Position numbers and translations under genes: made by a program. Under the pieces are notes generated by a model. The model made no database searches. It had not been told where the DNA came from and worked only from the letters and a program-made list of their open reading frames with translations. A stretch of 64,000 nt of DNA from UBA8231 sp036011085 (GTDB lineage Bacteria > Latescibacterota > UBA2968 > UBA8231), in NCBI GenBank assembly GCA_036011085.1, contig DASCMS010000135.1, forward strand, positions 1-64,000, given 5' to 3'. Shown piece by piece: positions 18,269 through 27,058 of this stretch (positions are counted from its first letter, which is position 1; every line of letters starts with the position of its first letter).

Positions 18269-18751
18269 CTAGTAGGTGGCGTCGAAGCGTAGACGTCCAC
18301 CCGCTGCCCGGGCGAAGTAGGTCTCCACCTTCTCCCGCGTGCGCGGGAAGTAGCGCCGCATTTCATCCACCACAGCCTGGACTTTCTCGATCTCCGCCCC
18401 CGTGTCGATCAGTACCTGGGCGTAGAGAAAGAGCAGGCGCTGATCGTGACGCTCGGCCTCGAGAGCCATCTCGAGATACCTGAGTGCCTTGTCGGGCTTG
18501 CCTGCTTCGATCATGGCCTTGGCCATCAGCAGGTTCGACTCGGCGCGAGTCGGGTGGATCTCGAGCAGCTTCTCGGCCAACACCAGCAGATGTTCCTCCT
18601 GCAGTTGCGGCAGCGCCTTGACGTTGGTCCGGGGCACGATGTGCCCATGCTCACGGAGTTGGCCCCGCTCGACGAGGGCCATGATCCCGGCGGCGACCAT
18701 GATGGCGATCACGATTGAGAGATTACGAAACCAGCTGACCATGATCGTCAC
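18269..18751 (-). CDS. Membrane-anchored TPR-like protein
   Basis: This 160-residue protein has one N-terminal membrane helix (about 8-26) and a soluble part with two or three TPR-like helix pairs (AESNLLMAKAMIEAGKPDKALRYLEMALEAE). It is second in a leftward two-gene unit: its start overlaps the stop of the His-rich membrane protein by 4 bp. An alternative Met is three codons later. It probably scaffolds its membrane neighbour. No enzyme motif is visible. Confidence 0.75.
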   Translation of the reverse strand: MTIMVSWFRNLSIVIAIMVAAGIMALVERGQLREHGHIVPRTNVKALPQLQEEHLLVLAEKLLEIHPTRAESNLLMAKAMIEAGKPDKALRYLEMALEAERHDQRLLFLYAQVLIDTGAEIEKVQAVVDEMRRYFPRTREKVETYFARAAGGRLRFDATY

Positions 18752-19794
18752 AGACCTTTCTGAATCTCGGGTTGGCGGGTCTTCCAGATGAAGGCGTCAA
18801 ACCAGTAGTGTATCATGGCGACAGAGCTGATCAGCGAGAAGCTGAAGAGATCGAAGTTCCCGCCGAACCCGACGAAGCCGAAGCCCAAGTCTCGCAGATG
18901 GCCCTCGGTGAGCACCACCCAGACGATCGTGCAGGCCACGCAGAGCAGAATGCCCACCACGATGTTCTGCGGTTGGGCCAGGTAGCGGAGCAGTGACGGG
19001 TGCTCGGGATTGCGCTCGGACAGGTGCTTGTTGAAGTAGTAGATCATGACGTTGTATTGAACGCCGTGCATGATGCGATGGGCTACGGCGTAGACCATCA
19101 GGTATTCGCTGGTGAAACTCGTGTAGTACCAGAGGAAGTAGCTGGCCAGCAGGAACAGGTACTTCAGCGGATTCAGCGAATGCCCCTGACGGACACAGTA
19201 CACGGCGTGCGCAACGTAAACGAGGCCGTAGACGGCGGTGATCACCCAGGACACCGACTGGATCATCTCCACGCTCTCAGCGCCGATGGGAATCCGCCAC
19301 TGGTGCAGCATGCTCACCCAGATTGTGGAGAACAGCGGCGACACGATCAGCATGTTGCCGAAGAAGATCCAGTTGAAAGCCAGGTCGAAGTTCTTCGTGG
19401 ACAGCGACCCCGCCCCGGCTTTGCGGTCATAGATCCTGGCAAAGCCGTGCTGTTGCATGAAGCTGTGCTGGTGGTCCCACAGAAGGATGAGCAGCACCAG
19501 GGTCAGGGGTGCGTACTTGATCAGGACGAAGGCCAGTCCGATCAGCAGGACGGGGCTCCACACAAGCCGATCACGCCAGCGTGAATACTCCTCCGGCGTG
19601 CCATAGAGACGCACCCCGGTGAGCATGAAGTGGGGCACGGTGATCCACAGGGTGACCCCTACCAGTGCCCCCCCCGGGAGATTCTGCTGGGCAAAGACGG
19701 CGAAGAGAACGGCGGCAAAGGGCAACGCCAGGAACCACAGGATGTCATTCCTGCGGTCGATGACGTATGCGACTTGGAACGCGGGATTCGGCAT
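18748..19794 (-). CDS. Unidentified polytopic membrane protein with His-rich motifs
   Basis: This 348-residue protein has about eight hydrophobic segments. I do not recognise a named family. It has striking His-rich membrane-boundary motifs: WDHQHSFMQQHGFARIYD, AVAHRIMHGVQYN and MIHYWFDAFIWK, plus VPHFMLTGVRLYG. These could bind metal, as in membrane di-iron oxygenases, but that is a guess. The Met at 19794 fits the first helix; a longer frame to 20037 runs through the regulatory repeats and is unlikely. The repeats upstream (19812-19851) and the palindrome at 19966 lie between it and the divergent barrel gene. Confidence 0.7.
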   Translation of the reverse strand: MPNPAFQVAYVIDRRNDILWFLALPFAAVLFAVFAQQNLPGGALVGVTLWITVPHFMLTGVRLYGTPEEYSRWRDRLVWSPVLLIGLAFVLIKYAPLTLVLLILLWDHQHSFMQQHGFARIYDRKAGAGSLSTKNFDLAFNWIFFGNMLIVSPLFSTIWVSMLHQWRIPIGAESVEMIQSVSWVITAVYGLVYVAHAVYCVRQGHSLNPLKYLFLLASYFLWYYTSFTSEYLMVYAVAHRIMHGVQYNVMIYYFNKHLSERNPEHPSLLRYLAQPQNIVVGILLCVACTIVWVVLTEGHLRDLGFGFVGFGGNFDLFSFSLISSVAMIHYWFDAFIWKTRQPEIQKGL

Positions 19795-19811
19795 GGGCGG
19801 CTTTCGATCCT

Positions 19812-19851
19812 GATGATTCCAGAATTGATGGTGATCCGATGATTCCAGAAT
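19812..19851. promoter_or_regulatory. Pair of 14-bp direct repeats upstream of the membrane protein operon
   Basis: GATGATTCCAGAAT occurs twice, at 19812-19825 and 19838-19851, a period of 26 bp. Each copy contains TTC-CA-GAA, a small inverted repeat. They lie 18-57 bp upstream of the start at 19794, a location fitting binding sites for a dimeric regulator. No known regulator can be assigned. Confidence 0.5.
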
Positions 19852-19965
19852 AGGCGTGTTTCTCTTTGGGCGCAAAGCCAAATCGAACCGCCAATCATGT
19901 GCCCCAGGCTGTTCATTGTCCTTGCAGTGCCGCACACGGACCAACAGGCTCCACTCCCCCCGAAA

Positions 19966-19987
19966 TGTGGGACAACAGTGTCCCACA
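19966..19987. promoter_or_regulatory. Perfect 9-bp inverted repeat (operator or hairpin)
   Basis: TGTGGGACA at 19966-19974 and its exact complement TGTCCCACA at 19979-19987 are separated by ACAG. It lies in the divergent region between 19794 and 20098. There is no T-run, so a terminator is unlikely; a protein binding site is more probable. Confidence 0.55.
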
Positions 19988-20097
19988 AGAGGTCTTTCTG
20001 AGACTTCGACGTCGCGCAATACCGCAGACCCGGACACACGCGTATATTTATCCTGTTTTAGTCACAACGCCCGCGCAACCCGAACGAGACCTGAGAC

Positions 20098-20958
20098 TTG
20101 GCCGGATTCCCACACACCGCAATTTCGTGGCTCTGCCCGCTGATATTGCTGGCCTCCGTGGTCGACGGGGCCACAGCCGAGAGCAAGCTCCGTCTCGATG
20201 TGGACGTCCGCTACTACTACGGCCAGTGGCAGTGGGGCGACTATGAGATGACCCCGCGCGCCGGTCAGGCCGGACCCGACGTACGCGTGCATCTGCCCGG
20301 AGGTCGCTGGTCTCTGGGGACTTCGTACCTCTCCGGGGACTTCAGCGCTGCGGGGGCGTCACCATTGTCGGACCCTCTGTTTCGCAGCCGGAAGAACTTT
20401 GCCGTCGAGGACGGACGCGAGGAGCTGGTCCTCGACCTTGAGTTCCGGCCACTCGGCTGGCTCGGCGTGGCCGCCGTCTACCGTTTCAGCCAGTACGAGC
20501 TCGTCTCCGATGTTCAGTTGAACTCCGATCAGCGACTATACGGCACCGGTGTCGAGCGGGTCGTCAATGAGGCGCGTGGCTGGGGACTCTCCGTCAGGCC
20601 CCGACTTCCGGTACATCGCCAAGTGACATTCAGCGGCGAGTTGTCCCTCTTCCCCGAACTGTCGGGAGAAGCCGCCGGTCGCTACCAGTACCAGATGCTC
20701 TTTGACGACAATGAACTGGACAGCCGCTGGTTCGGGCGCAGCTCTCCCCGTGGTTTCGCCGGTCGTGGTGAACTGACCTATGCGTTGACGGGGATTCCCA
20801 TCTCGTTGTCGGCAGGCTTCTTCTTCGAGCAGCTGCACGATCGTGACCCCGCCGAAGCCGGCTGGCTGGAAGACCAGTTGGGAGGCCAGACGCCCGGGCG
20901 CAGCTGGCTGGACGACGACTTCCGCGGGATCACGGCCCGAGCCGGGTTCACGTTCTGA
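20098..20958 (+). CDS. Outer-membrane beta-barrel-like protein
   Basis: This 286-residue protein has an N-terminal signal-like helix (ISWLCPLILLASVVDGATA). The body is of alternating beta-strand character (RLDVDVRYYYGQWQWGDYEM, GVAAVYRFSQYELV) and ends RAGFTF, a terminal Phe as in outer-membrane barrels. The start is a TTG at 20098 because an in-frame TGA lies directly before it. It is the first of four same-strand genes running to 25837 with gaps or overlaps of about 10 bp, probably one operon. No family name is recognised. Confidence 0.75.
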   Translation: MAGFPHTAISWLCPLILLASVVDGATAESKLRLDVDVRYYYGQWQWGDYEMTPRAGQAGPDVRVHLPGGRWSLGTSYLSGDFSAAGASPLSDPLFRSRKNFAVEDGREELVLDLEFRPLGWLGVAAVYRFSQYELVSDVQLNSDQRLYGTGVERVVNEARGWGLSVRPRLPVHRQVTFSGELSLFPELSGEAAGRYQYQMLFDDNELDSRWFGRSSPRGFAGRGELTYALTGIPISLSAGFFFEQLHDRDPAEAGWLEDQLGGQTPGRSWLDDDFRGITARAGFTF

Positions 20959-20966
20959 TCCGCTCC

Positions 20967-21962
20967 ATGGGCAGGTCCTGGCTGCTCCCGTTCGCTGTCA
21001 TCCTGCTCGGGGCGATGTCGCCGGCCTTTCCCACCGAGCGCAAGCTGCTCTATCGCGAGGTCAACCTCGCCGCTCTCTATTCTCGCGAAGAAGCGCGACT
21101 CGATTTCCATCCCACGCCACTGAACAGCTCCGCCGGCCTCGAGTATCTGTACAAGGCGGCCGATCCCCATCCTGGCGAGTGGAATGTCGACGCCATCGAT
21201 CTGTATCTACAGTTGGTGTACGATCCGCAGAAGGACCGGTCCGAGGTCCGGCTCCAGGATGCCTGGGTCCGTTACGTCGAGCCCGTCTCCGATCTGAGAG
21301 TGCGGCTGGGTCGTTTCCCCTTGCCCTTCGGTCTCAATCCGATCGCCGAACCGCGAGGCGAGACGCTGCAACCCCTGGCCGCTTTCGACCTCGGCTTCAA
21401 GAAGGACTGGGGCATCGCCATGCAGGCGGATTGGGGGGAGTTTGCCCTCGAAACGGCAGCAACCCTCGGCATGGCCCACGATCTTCGGCGCCAGCGGGGC
21501 AGCCATCTGTGGAGCGGACGGATCGGCATGCCCACCTACCGGGATGTGCAGTACGGCGTTTCCATGCTCTACGGCAACGTCGCCCGCTTCGGCCGGTCAT
21601 CCGACCTGCAGCGCCGCTGGCGTATGGCCGGCGATCTGGTCTACATGTACCACGAACCGTTCACCGTGCTCAAGGCGGAGCTGACCCTCGGCGCCGATGA
21701 GACGACGCCCGTGGGAGGTGTCCTCGTCGGCTGGAACCAGATCCTGCCCTCGAACCCACTCTGGGGAATCGAGGCCCAGGCGCGCCTCTGGGACGAGGAT
21801 CGCTCTGCCGACGATGCCGTGCGGGCACAGACCACGATCGGCGTCTGGCGATCGCTGGCGCGGCTGCTGACGGTGCGGCTGCACTGGCGGCACCACTTTG
21901 CCTCGGACATCCAGCCTCAGGACGACCGGCTGTTCACACAACTGTACTACTATGGGTACTAG
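20967..21962 (+). CDS. Porin-like outer-membrane beta-barrel protein
   Basis: This 331-residue protein has a signal peptide (residues 1-20, cleavage near FPTE). A barrel-type sequence follows, with phrases typical of phosphate-selective-porin-like or multihaem-associated barrels (DAWVRYVEPVSDLRVRLGRFPLPFGLNPIAEPRG, with LGRFPLPFG the loop signature). The C terminus TQLYYYGY is aromatic. It lies 8 bp after the preceding barrel gene. With the redoxin/cytochrome block nearby, it may be the barrel of a trans-outer-membrane conduit, which is inference. Confidence 0.8.
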   Translation: MGRSWLLPFAVILLGAMSPAFPTERKLLYREVNLAALYSREEARLDFHPTPLNSSAGLEYLYKAADPHPGEWNVDAIDLYLQLVYDPQKDRSEVRLQDAWVRYVEPVSDLRVRLGRFPLPFGLNPIAEPRGETLQPLAAFDLGFKKDWGIAMQADWGEFALETAATLGMAHDLRRQRGSHLWSGRIGMPTYRDVQYGVSMLYGNVARFGRSSDLQRRWRMAGDLVYMYHEPFTVLKAELTLGADETTPVGGVLVGWNQILPSNPLWGIEAQARLWDEDRSADDAVRAQTTIGVWRSLARLLTVRLHWRHHFASDIQPQDDRLFTQLYYYGY

Positions 21963-23898
21963 GGGTACTAGAGGCCGCTTCGTCTGGTTGTGGGCCGTGC
22001 TGGCTGCGTCCCCGGCGTTGGCCGTTCCGTTTGCCGGACAGGTGCTCGATGGTTCGAATGACCAGGCGCTGGCTGCGGCGAACGTCTCCCTGAATGACTC
22101 CCTCGGCACGTTCTGTGACACCGAAGGCCAATTCGATCTCGACGTTCTCCCGGGTACGTATGATTTGACGGTGAGCATGATCGGCTATCGGCGTTGGAGC
22201 GAACGGATCGAGATCCCGCGGGAGGGATTGCGGGGGCAGGTGTATCGACTCGCCGTGCAGGTGCTGGAGATGGATGAAGTGGGCATCGTCAAGCTGCGCC
22301 CGAGGCTGCCCGTATTCGCCGACGTCACCCGACAGGCGGGTATTCTTTTCGAACACACCTATGGCGAGGGCTCTCTGCGGAACATCCTGCAGACGACGGG
22401 TGCCGGCGCCTGCTTCTTTGACGCCGATGGCGACGGCGATCAGGACCTGTACCTGGTGAACGGGTACGATTTGGCCGGAGCCCCCGAGGAACGCGCCGCC
22501 AACGCCTTCTATACCAACCGGGGGGGCGGCAGCTTCGCACCGGCCACGACAGCGTCGGGCACCGGCGACCGCGGCTTCGGCATGGGCTGCGCCGCCGCCG
22601 ACTACGATGCCGACGGCGATGTCGATCTGTATGTGACCAACTATGGAGCCAACGTGCTCTACCAGAACCAGGGAGCGGGACGCTTCACGAACGTCGGCGC
22701 GCAGGCCGGGGTGGATCATGCAGACTGGAGCGTCGGCGTCGCCTGGTCCGACGTCGACGTGGACGGAGATCTCGACCTGTTCGTCGGCAACTATCTGGAT
22801 TTCGACCTGGAGCAGGTTGCGGCGCGCAATCTCGTGTCCCTCCGCGAAGGCTTCCGGTTGTATCCGGGGCCGCGGGATTACGGTGCCCAGGCGGACGTGC
22901 TCTACCAGAATCAGGGGAATGGTGTGTTCGCCGATGTCAGCGACGAGGTCGGCCTCAACCCGAACCTGGGCAAGGCCATGGGCTGTGGTTTCGCCGACTA
23001 CGACAACGATGGCGACCCGGATCTGTTTGTCGCCAACGATCGCACGCCAAACCATCTGTACCGGAACGATGGCGAGAAGTTCACCGAAATCGGCCTGTGG
23101 GCAGGGGTGGCGTACAACGAGTCGGGTGCCGAATCGGGCGCCATGGCCGTCGAATTCGGCGACTATGACAACGACGGCCGTCTCGACCTTCTCGTCACTG
23201 ACTTTATCTTTGAATACAACGCCCTCTACCACAATGAATCAGACGACAGTTTTTCTGATGTCTCCGTCCAGGCCGAACTGGCCCTGCCCAGTTTCGGCTT
23301 CGTCGCCTGGGGGGCCGGACTCTTTGACTATGACAACGACGGCTACCTCGACCTGTTCGTCGCCAACGGACACGTCCATGAGAACATCGACATCCTTACC
23401 GAAGGGCTCGCCTTCGAAGAGCCGAACCAGTTATTTCACAACGAGGGTGATGGTCGTTTCGCCGACGTCTCGCTGCAGTCGGGGCCTCATTTTGGCGATG
23501 CCAGAGTCAGCCGGGGTGTGGCCGTCGCCGACTACGATGACGATGGCGATCAGGACATCCTGGTCATGAACGCCGGTGCGGCGCCCGCTCTGTTGCGCAA
23601 CGACGGTGGCAACCGCGAGCACTGGCTGGGACTGCGGCTGGTCGGCAGGGGAGACAATCGCGATGCCATCGGCGCCCGGGTGCAGGTCGAAACCGGAACC
23701 CTGAGCATGATCCGCGAGGTACACAGCGGGTCGAGTTACTTGTCACAGAGCGACACGCGATTGTTCTTCGGTCTGGGCGGCAATGAACGCGTGGAGCGCG
23801 TGCACATCCGCTGGCCGGGCGGGGGCACGCAGGAGTTGCTCGATCTGGCGGCCGACCAGATGTTGACCGTCGCCGCCGCCGAGGCCGAGACGAACTAG
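21952..23898 (+). CDS. FG-GAP/VCBS repeat protein with C-terminal ASPIC/UnbV domain
   Basis: This 648-residue secreted protein has a signal peptide (residues 9-25) and a carboxypeptidase-regulatory-like domain (FAGQVLDGSNDQALAAANVSL, about 25-105). A beta-propeller follows with repeated Ca-binding loops (DADGDGDQDLYLVN, DYDNDGDPDLFVAN, DYDNDGYLDLFVAN, DYDDDGDQDILVMN). The C-terminal ASPIC/UnbV domain is visible as NREHWLGLRLVG, DAIGARV and SYLSQSDTRLFFGLG. It overlaps the preceding gene by 11 bp; the ATG at 21952 fits the signal peptide. Probably surface-exposed adhesion or binding protein of the CRTAC1-like group. Confidence 0.88.
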   Translation: MGTRGTRGRFVWLWAVLAASPALAVPFAGQVLDGSNDQALAAANVSLNDSLGTFCDTEGQFDLDVLPGTYDLTVSMIGYRRWSERIEIPREGLRGQVYRLAVQVLEMDEVGIVKLRPRLPVFADVTRQAGILFEHTYGEGSLRNILQTTGAGACFFDADGDGDQDLYLVNGYDLAGAPEERAANAFYTNRGGGSFAPATTASGTGDRGFGMGCAAADYDADGDVDLYVTNYGANVLYQNQGAGRFTNVGAQAGVDHADWSVGVAWSDVDVDGDLDLFVGNYLDFDLEQVAARNLVSLREGFRLYPGPRDYGAQADVLYQNQGNGVFADVSDEVGLNPNLGKAMGCGFADYDNDGDPDLFVANDRTPNHLYRNDGEKFTEIGLWAGVAYNESGAESGAMAVEFGDYDNDGRLDLLVTDFIFEYNALYHNESDDSFSDVSVQAELALPSFGFVAWGAGLFDYDNDGYLDLFVANGHVHENIDILTEGLAFEEPNQLFHNEGDGRFADVSLQSGPHFGDARVSRGVAVADYDDDGDQDILVMNAGAAPALLRNDGGNREHWLGLRLVGRGDNRDAIGARVQVETGTLSMIREVHSGSSYLSQSDTRLFFGLGGNERVERVHIRWPGGGTQELLDLAADQMLTVAAAEAETN

Positions 23899-23908
23899 GA
23901 GAACTGGA

Positions 23909-25837
23909 ATGGGGACTGTCCCGAACTACCTGCGGGCCCTGCTGAGGATCGGCCTGTCCGGCTGGGTGCTGCTCGCCATGGCGGGCTGTGGCACCGACCT
24001 GCCCACGTCGGGTCAACAGGTCTGGGGCCGCAATGAGGCGGAGCTGGAGCTGATCACCATCGGCTCCCCCATCTCCGAGATCGTCGCCGATCCCAAACGA
24101 CCCTACGTCTACGCCACCGACTTTGACAGGAGTGTGCTCTACGTCATCGGCCGCGATTCGCACCAGATCGAGAGGCGCCTGGCCCTGGGCTCGCGGCCGT
24201 CCGATCTGGCCCTGGATGCCAGTGGCAACCGGCTCTACGTGGCCCTGTTGGGGGCAGCCGAAGTCGCCGTCGTCGATCTCGATGCTGGCGAACAGGTCGA
24301 CCGGATCCCGCTGGAGTTCACGCCGGCGTACGTGGTCACAGGCCCCGATCCGTCGCTCTTCGTGTCTTCCACTCTGGATCTGGCTGACAGCTTCAACGAC
24401 GACGGCGAGACCCGGCGCTTCGACTTGGACCGACGAGTCTTCGACAAGGTGATCCCCCCCGTGGGTCTGCTGGAGGCGGACGGAGATCGTTCCCACTTCT
24501 ATATCGCCACACGGGATCGCATCTTCCAGTACGACCTCACCGACCTGGCCAAGGTCCGCTACCTGCAGCAGCGCGAAACCCGCGGCCCCATTGTCGATCT
24601 CCACGTCAGTCGTGACGGACAACGGGTGTACACGATCAGCGCGGGCGAACTGGTGACCCCGGAGGAGGTGATCACCCACGGCCTCGTCGACAGCCGTGCC
24701 AACGTGCGCATCGACATGGTTGAAGTCTTCTCCGTGGACGGTCTGATCAAGATCGGCGAGTTGCCCACGGGTGCCTTTCCCCGCGCTGTCACCAGCGATG
24801 ATCGCTTCATCTACGTGGCCGCCAGCGATGCCGCGGGGGCCTCCCACACCGCCGGCTTCGTCATGGTCTTCGATGTCGCCACCCTGAAGCGGGTGACCAC
24901 CTACCGCCTGCTCGGCCAACCGACGCACTGCATCGATGTCGACACGCAGGCCGGCGTGCTGTACGTGGCGGTGGACAACCCGTACGACATTCGCGAACGC
25001 TTCGGCGACCGTCAGGATGTGCAGGTCATCCCCCTGCAGGAGTTCGGCTCCGTCGACGGCGACAACGTCGAGCCGGCGCCGGGCGCCGGCGCCGCGGCCC
25101 GCGTCAAGAGTGCCAGCTTTCCGATGCCCGGGGGCGAACTGGAGATGATCTGGATCGAACCCGGATCCTTCATGATGGGCGCCTCGGAGATGATGCAGGA
25201 AATGATGCCCTTCGAAGGACCGCGGCACGAGGTGACGATCAGCCGCGGCTTCCACCTGGGGACCTACGAGATCACCCAGCGTCAGTGGGAAGACGTGATG
25301 GGAACCAAGCCGTGGCTCGGTCTGCCGGGCGTGGTCGATCACCCGGATCATCCGGCGGTCTTCATCTCGTGGGATGACTCGCAGGATCTCATCGCCGCCA
25401 TGAACGACTTCGAGGGCCTTCCCTTGTATCGCATGCCCACCGAAGCCGAGTGGGAGTACGCCTGCCGGGCACGGACGACGACGAGTTACTCCTACGGCAA
25501 CAACCCCGAGCTGCTGGGCGACTACGCCTGGTACCGCACCAACACCTGGGACAGCGGCAAACACTTCGCCCAACCCGTAGGTGTCCTTTTGCCGAATCCG
25601 TGGGGATTGTACGACATGCACGGCAACGTCTGGGAGTGGGTCCATGACTGGAGCGGGCGGTACCCGGAGGAGCCTCAGATCGATCCCACGGGACCGGAGA
25701 CCGGCCGCTTCCGCTCCACGCGCAGCGGTATCTTCATGGCCGGGGCCATGGGGCAGCGCTCCTCCTTCCGCTACGGCGGCGCCCAGGACTTTCCGGACGG
25801 AGGCGTCGGCGTGCGCCTCCTGCGCCAGGGTCGCTGA
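23909..25837 (+). CDS. Lipoprotein: YVTN-type beta-propeller fused to a SUMF1-like domain
   Basis: This 642-residue protein has a lipobox (AMAGCGTD, Cys27). Residues about 45-380 form a YVTN/Lactonase-like propeller (YVYATDFDRSVLYVIG, DLALDASGNRLYVALLG). Residues about 405-640 form a formylglycine-generating-enzyme (SUMF1)-like domain (MIWIEPGSFMMGA, GTYEITQRQWEDVMG, RMPTEAEWEYACRA, GLYDMHGNVWEWV). The usual RGGSW strand is degenerate (STRSGIFMAGAMGQRSSFR) and the catalytic Cys pair of true FGE is not visible, so sulfatase activation is unlikely. GAGGAGAAC precedes the ATG. It is last in the four-gene operon. Confidence 0.87.
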   Translation: MGTVPNYLRALLRIGLSGWVLLAMAGCGTDLPTSGQQVWGRNEAELELITIGSPISEIVADPKRPYVYATDFDRSVLYVIGRDSHQIERRLALGSRPSDLALDASGNRLYVALLGAAEVAVVDLDAGEQVDRIPLEFTPAYVVTGPDPSLFVSSTLDLADSFNDDGETRRFDLDRRVFDKVIPPVGLLEADGDRSHFYIATRDRIFQYDLTDLAKVRYLQQRETRGPIVDLHVSRDGQRVYTISAGELVTPEEVITHGLVDSRANVRIDMVEVFSVDGLIKIGELPTGAFPRAVTSDDRFIYVAASDAAGASHTAGFVMVFDVATLKRVTTYRLLGQPTHCIDVDTQAGVLYVAVDNPYDIRERFGDRQDVQVIPLQEFGSVDGDNVEPAPGAGAAARVKSASFPMPGGELEMIWIEPGSFMMGASEMMQEMMPFEGPRHEVTISRGFHLGTYEITQRQWEDVMGTKPWLGLPGVVDHPDHPAVFISWDDSQDLIAAMNDFEGLPLYRMPTEAEWEYACRARTTTSYSYGNNPELLGDYAWYRTNTWDSGKHFAQPVGVLLPNPWGLYDMHGNVWEWVHDWSGRYPEEPQIDPTGPETGRFRSTRSGIFMAGAMGQRSSFRYGGAQDFPDGGVGVRLLRQGR

Positions 25838-26866
25838 CTACCGGCGCGTCTGCTGCACGATCAACCAGCTGCAACCGAGCACAGCGATGGCCCCCATCTG
25901 ATGCAGTGAGGCGAGCCAGATCGGCACGAAGGTCAGGATCGTGGCGATGCCGAGAGCGATCTGCAGGTGCAGGGCACACAACAGTGCCGTACCTGCCCGT
26001 CGCAACGTTGCCGGGGATTTTGACTGACGCAGGCGGTAGTACAGGGCGAAGGCCAGCGCCAGCGCGACGAAGGCCAGCCAGCGATGCTCGAAGTGCAGGG
26101 TCAGCGGATTGGCGACGATATTCGCCCACCACGAGGGGTCGCGCCCCAGGCCTTCCGGTATCCAATGACCGTGAATCTTCGGGAAGGTCGCCGAGACGTA
26201 ACCGGCGCGATGGCCGGCGACCAGGGCGCCGAAGAGGATCTGCACCACCACCACCGCCAACAGTCCCTGCGCCAGACGTGATATGCTTCTGTCGGCGGTG
26301 CCGACGGCCGGCGGCCAGCGTCGTTCGAAGATCAGCCACAGACACCAGGCCAGCAGCGTCAGGGCCAGAGCCAGATGGAGGGCCAGGCGGTAGGGGCTGA
26401 CCTTGGGATCGTCCACCAGCCCGCTCTTGACCATCAGCCAGCCCATCACCCCCTGGGCGACAAAGAGCAGACCGATGCCGACCAGGTGAATCCGCAAGCG
26501 GCCCGGGAACAGACCGCGCAGCAGGCCGACGATCAACGGTACAGCGACGATGAGACCGACGATCCGACCCAGTATGCGGTGGATGAATTCCGGCCAGAAG
26601 ATCATCTGGAAATCGGCCAGCGACATGCCGGCGTTGACTTGCTGATACTCCGGCGTCTGTTGGTACGCATCAAAGGCGGCCTGCCAGGCGTCCGAAGACA
26701 GGGGCGGCAGGACGCCACTTACCGGCTGCCAGTCCACCATCGACAATCCCGAATGTGTCAGGCGAACCAGCCCGCCAAGAGCCACCATCAGGACGCAGGA
26801 CAGGGCCATCGCCCACAGCCATCTCAGCAGCCAGGCCGGCTCGTCGGTGTTATCGCGTCCACTCAT
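25838..26866 (-). CDS. ctaA: Haem A synthase (COX15/CtaA family)
   Basis: This 342-residue protein oxidises haem O to haem A in the inner membrane for aa3-type cytochrome oxidase. It has eight hydrophobic helices in two halves. Family motifs are visible: GGLVRLTHSGLSMVDWQPV in helix 1, EFIHRILGRIVG (haem-ligand His), LALHLALALTLL, LFGALVAGHRAGYV, LTLHFEHRWLAF and ASLHQMGAI. The ATG at 26866 is preferred to a TTG three codons earlier. It abuts the stop of the SUMF lipoprotein with no gap. No oxidase subunits are in the window. Confidence 0.93.
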   Translation of the reverse strand: MSGRDNTDEPAWLLRWLWAMALSCVLMVALGGLVRLTHSGLSMVDWQPVSGVLPPLSSDAWQAAFDAYQQTPEYQQVNAGMSLADFQMIFWPEFIHRILGRIVGLIVAVPLIVGLLRGLFPGRLRIHLVGIGLLFVAQGVMGWLMVKSGLVDDPKVSPYRLALHLALALTLLAWCLWLIFERRWPPAVGTADRSISRLAQGLLAVVVVQILFGALVAGHRAGYVSATFPKIHGHWIPEGLGRDPSWWANIVANPLTLHFEHRWLAFVALALAFALYYRLRQSKSPATLRRAGTALLCALHLQIALGIATILTFVPIWLASLHQMGAIAVLGCSWLIVQQTRR

Positions 26867-27058
26867 ATCCGTCAACTAATCTCGGCAATTTGTCCGGCGA
26901 GTCATATCAGCTCCGAATGGTGGGACCCCTATGTCAACCGCAGCGGTTTCCCCGGACGAAGCAGACATTGTTCATGTGGTTCCAGTACCTCATTCAGTCG
27001 GGGCAGGATATCTGAGGGCACTTGAGAGCTCCGGAGCAACGGCCTTCCTTATCAGGCC

